From Candidatus Parcubacteria bacterium (GTDB lineage Bacteria > Patescibacteriota > Minisyncoccia > Minisyncoccales > UBA6532): DNA of 6,374 bases. Shown here in pieces: positions 5,215-6,374 of the stretch. The stretch spans positions 1 to 6,374 of the forward strand of contig JAUSNC010000004.1 in NCBI GenBank assembly GCA_030645645.1, written 5' to 3'. The notes beneath the pieces were generated by a model that was not told the origin of the DNA, did not search any database, and saw only the letters and a list, made by a program, of their open reading frames with translations. A program made the position numbers and the translations under genes. Within the stretch, counting starts at the first letter, position 1, and each line of letters starts with the position of its first letter.

Positions 5215-6374
5215 ATGAATCAATTTATTCTGCTTATTGCAGGCCTTTTGACCTTGGTAATAGGGTCAATTTTAGGGTACAAAGCGCGCCAGTCAATTGC
5301 GCAAAAACAATCTCAAACATTAGAAGCGAAAATCCAGAAACGGATAACGGAGGTCAAAGAGCAAACTGAAAAGCTGATTGAGGAAGCCAAACAGAAAGCT
5401 TCTGAAATAGTAAATGTTTCTCAAAAAGAAGTAGAAAGAAAAAGAACAGAGTTTTTAAAACTTGAAGAATTACTCCTTAAAAAGGAAGGATTTTTGGAGC
5501 AAAAAATATCCAATTTTGACGTAAAGGAAAAAGATTTTAACGAGAAGGTTGAAAAACTCAGTAAAATAAAGGAGAATCTGGAAAAAGCGGAGCAGGAGGC
5601 GTCAGCTACTATGGAAAAAATAGCCCAAATGACAAAAGAGGAAGCAAAGAAAGAATTGTTTGAAAACTATGAAAAAGAATATCAGCAGGAAATAATGGAA
5701 AAAATAAAAAATATGGAAAGAGAAGGATCGGAAAAGCTGGAGAAAAAAGCGAAAAACATATTAGCTTTAGTTATTCAAAGACTTGCCTTGTCTCAGTCCC
5801 AGGAACTTACCACATCTACAGTTGTTCTGCCAAATGATGAAATGAAAGGGAAAATTATCGGAAAAGAAGGGAGAAACATTAAAACCCTTGAAAAGCTGAC
5901 CGGTGTTGAAATAATTGTTGACGAAACTCCGGAAGCTGTTGTTATTTCAGGGTTTGATCCGTTCCGCCGACAAATTGCAAAAGCCGCTTTGGAAAAACTT
6001 ATCCAGGACGGCAGGATACAGCCGGCCAGAATTGAGGAAATAGTCGCCAAGACGGAAAAAGAATTACAGGAACAGGTAAAGAAAGCAGGAGAAGCCGCCA
6101 TTTATGAAACAGGAGTAATTGGATTGGATCCGAAAATAATCCAATTGCTTGGAAGATTGCGGTTCCGCACCAGTTACGGCCAAAATGTTCTTTTACACTC
6201 AATGGAAGTGGCATTCCTGGCATCGGCTCTGGCGGCGGAAATAGGAGGCAATGCTTCGGTAGCAAAGAAAGCAGGGCTATTGCATGATATCGGAAAAGCT
6301 GTTGACCATCAGGTTCAAGGTTCCCATGTAGATATCGGAATCAAGATACTAGAAAGATTCGGGGTGGAAAAAGA
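5215..6374 (+). CDS. rny: Ribonuclease Y, 5' part (3' end outside window)
   Basis: RNase Y is a membrane-anchored endoribonuclease that initiates mRNA decay in many bacteria lacking RNase E. The frame opens at ATG 5215 and stays open to the window edge: 386 codons of a family usually ~510-520 residues long. Visible order: one N-terminal membrane helix (~3-22, FILLIAGLLTLVIGSILGY); a long Lys/Glu-rich coiled coil (~25-195); a KH RNA-binding domain with GKEG at 216-219 inside KGKIIGKEGRNIK; then the first part of the HD metal-dependent catalytic domain, with RTSYGQNVLLHSMEVA (His328) and LLHDIGKAVDH (His357-Asp358). I chose this start because it puts the membrane helix directly at the N-terminus, as in the family. 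No Shine-Dalgarno sequence is visible upstream. It probably forms a separate transcript from clpP, given the terminator between them. Confidence 0.96.
   Translation, partial: MNQFILLIAGLLTLVIGSILGYKARQSIAQKQSQTLEAKIQKRITEVKEQTEKLIEEAKQKASEIVNVSQKEVERKRTEFLKLEELLLKKEGFLEQKISNFDVKEKDFNEKVEKLSKIKENLEKAEQEASATMEKIAQMTKEEAKKELFENYEKEYQQEIMEKIKNMEREGSEKLEKKAKNILALVIQRLALSQSQELTTSTVVLPNDEMKGKIIGKEGRNIKTLEKLTGVEIIVDETPEAVVISGFDPFRRQIAKAALEKLIQDGRIQPARIEEIVAKTEKELQEQVKKAGEAAIYETGVIGLDPKIIQLLGRLRFRTSYGQNVLLHSMEVAFLASALAAEIGGNASVAKKAGLLHDIGKAVDHQVQGSHVDIGIKILERFGVEK

Noticed and set aside
5184..5369. 61-residue + strand ORF before and over the start of rny
   Set aside because: It overlaps the membrane helix and early coiled coil of rny in another frame, has no recognisable domain and no ribosome binding site. 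The rny frame is strongly supported by family motifs.
5793..6265. Two overlapping minus-strand ORFs (5793-6101 and 5999-6265)
   Set aside because: They lie antisense to the conserved KH and HD domains of RNase Y and look like shadows of its codon pattern; no domain or start signal is visible.
1..6374. Mobile element, CRISPR array, tRNA/rRNA, toxin-antitoxin or defence system
   Set aside because: No long direct or inverted repeats, no transposase or integrase motifs, no regularly spaced repeats and no tRNA-like cloverleaf were seen; nearly all the sequence is taken up by five housekeeping genes.

Overview
The window reads as ordinary chromosomal housekeeping DNA from a small-genome, AT-rich bacterium. 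The NusA, ClpP and trigger factor sequences resemble those I know from Candidate Phyla Radiation bacteria (Patescibacteria, most likely a Parcubacteria/Paceibacteria lineage). The evidence is the NusA wording (VRFNPEKHI, GRIAAQTAKQ, LSRAYPKFISRLFELEVPE), a compact trigger factor and poorly marked ribosome binding sites. This placement is recognition from memory, not a search, and is moderately secure at phylum level only.

Layout, all genes on the + strand: (1) the 3' part of nusA (1-1059), running in from the left edge; (2) hppA, a membrane proton-pumping pyrophosphatase (1112-3109); (3) tig, trigger factor (3169-4455); (4) clpP, protease subunit (4459-5043), 3 bases after tig; (5) a strong intrinsic terminator (5051-5083); (6) an AT-rich gap with a plausible extended -10 promoter (5094-5122); (7) the 5' part of rny, RNase Y (5215 to the right edge), which has no stop codon in the window.

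Functionally, the stretch covers transcription elongation and termination control (NusA), energy recovery from pyrophosphate as an ion gradient (HppA), co-translational folding (Tig), proteolysis (ClpP) and mRNA turnover (RNase Y). tig and clpP are almost certainly co-transcribed and end at the terminator. nusA and hppA have no terminator after them, so read-through from nusA to clpP is possible, although -10-like boxes sit in front of hppA and tig. clpX does not follow clpP, and infB does not follow nusA.

I found no mobile element, CRISPR array, tRNA, rRNA, toxin-antitoxin pair, defence gene or gene of unknown function. I do not see an undescribed system here. The points worth a second look are modest: short leaders without Shine-Dalgarno sequences, residues marking HppA as potassium-independent, a Gly/Ser-rich linker and a charged tail in NusA, and two A8 runs in that tail.
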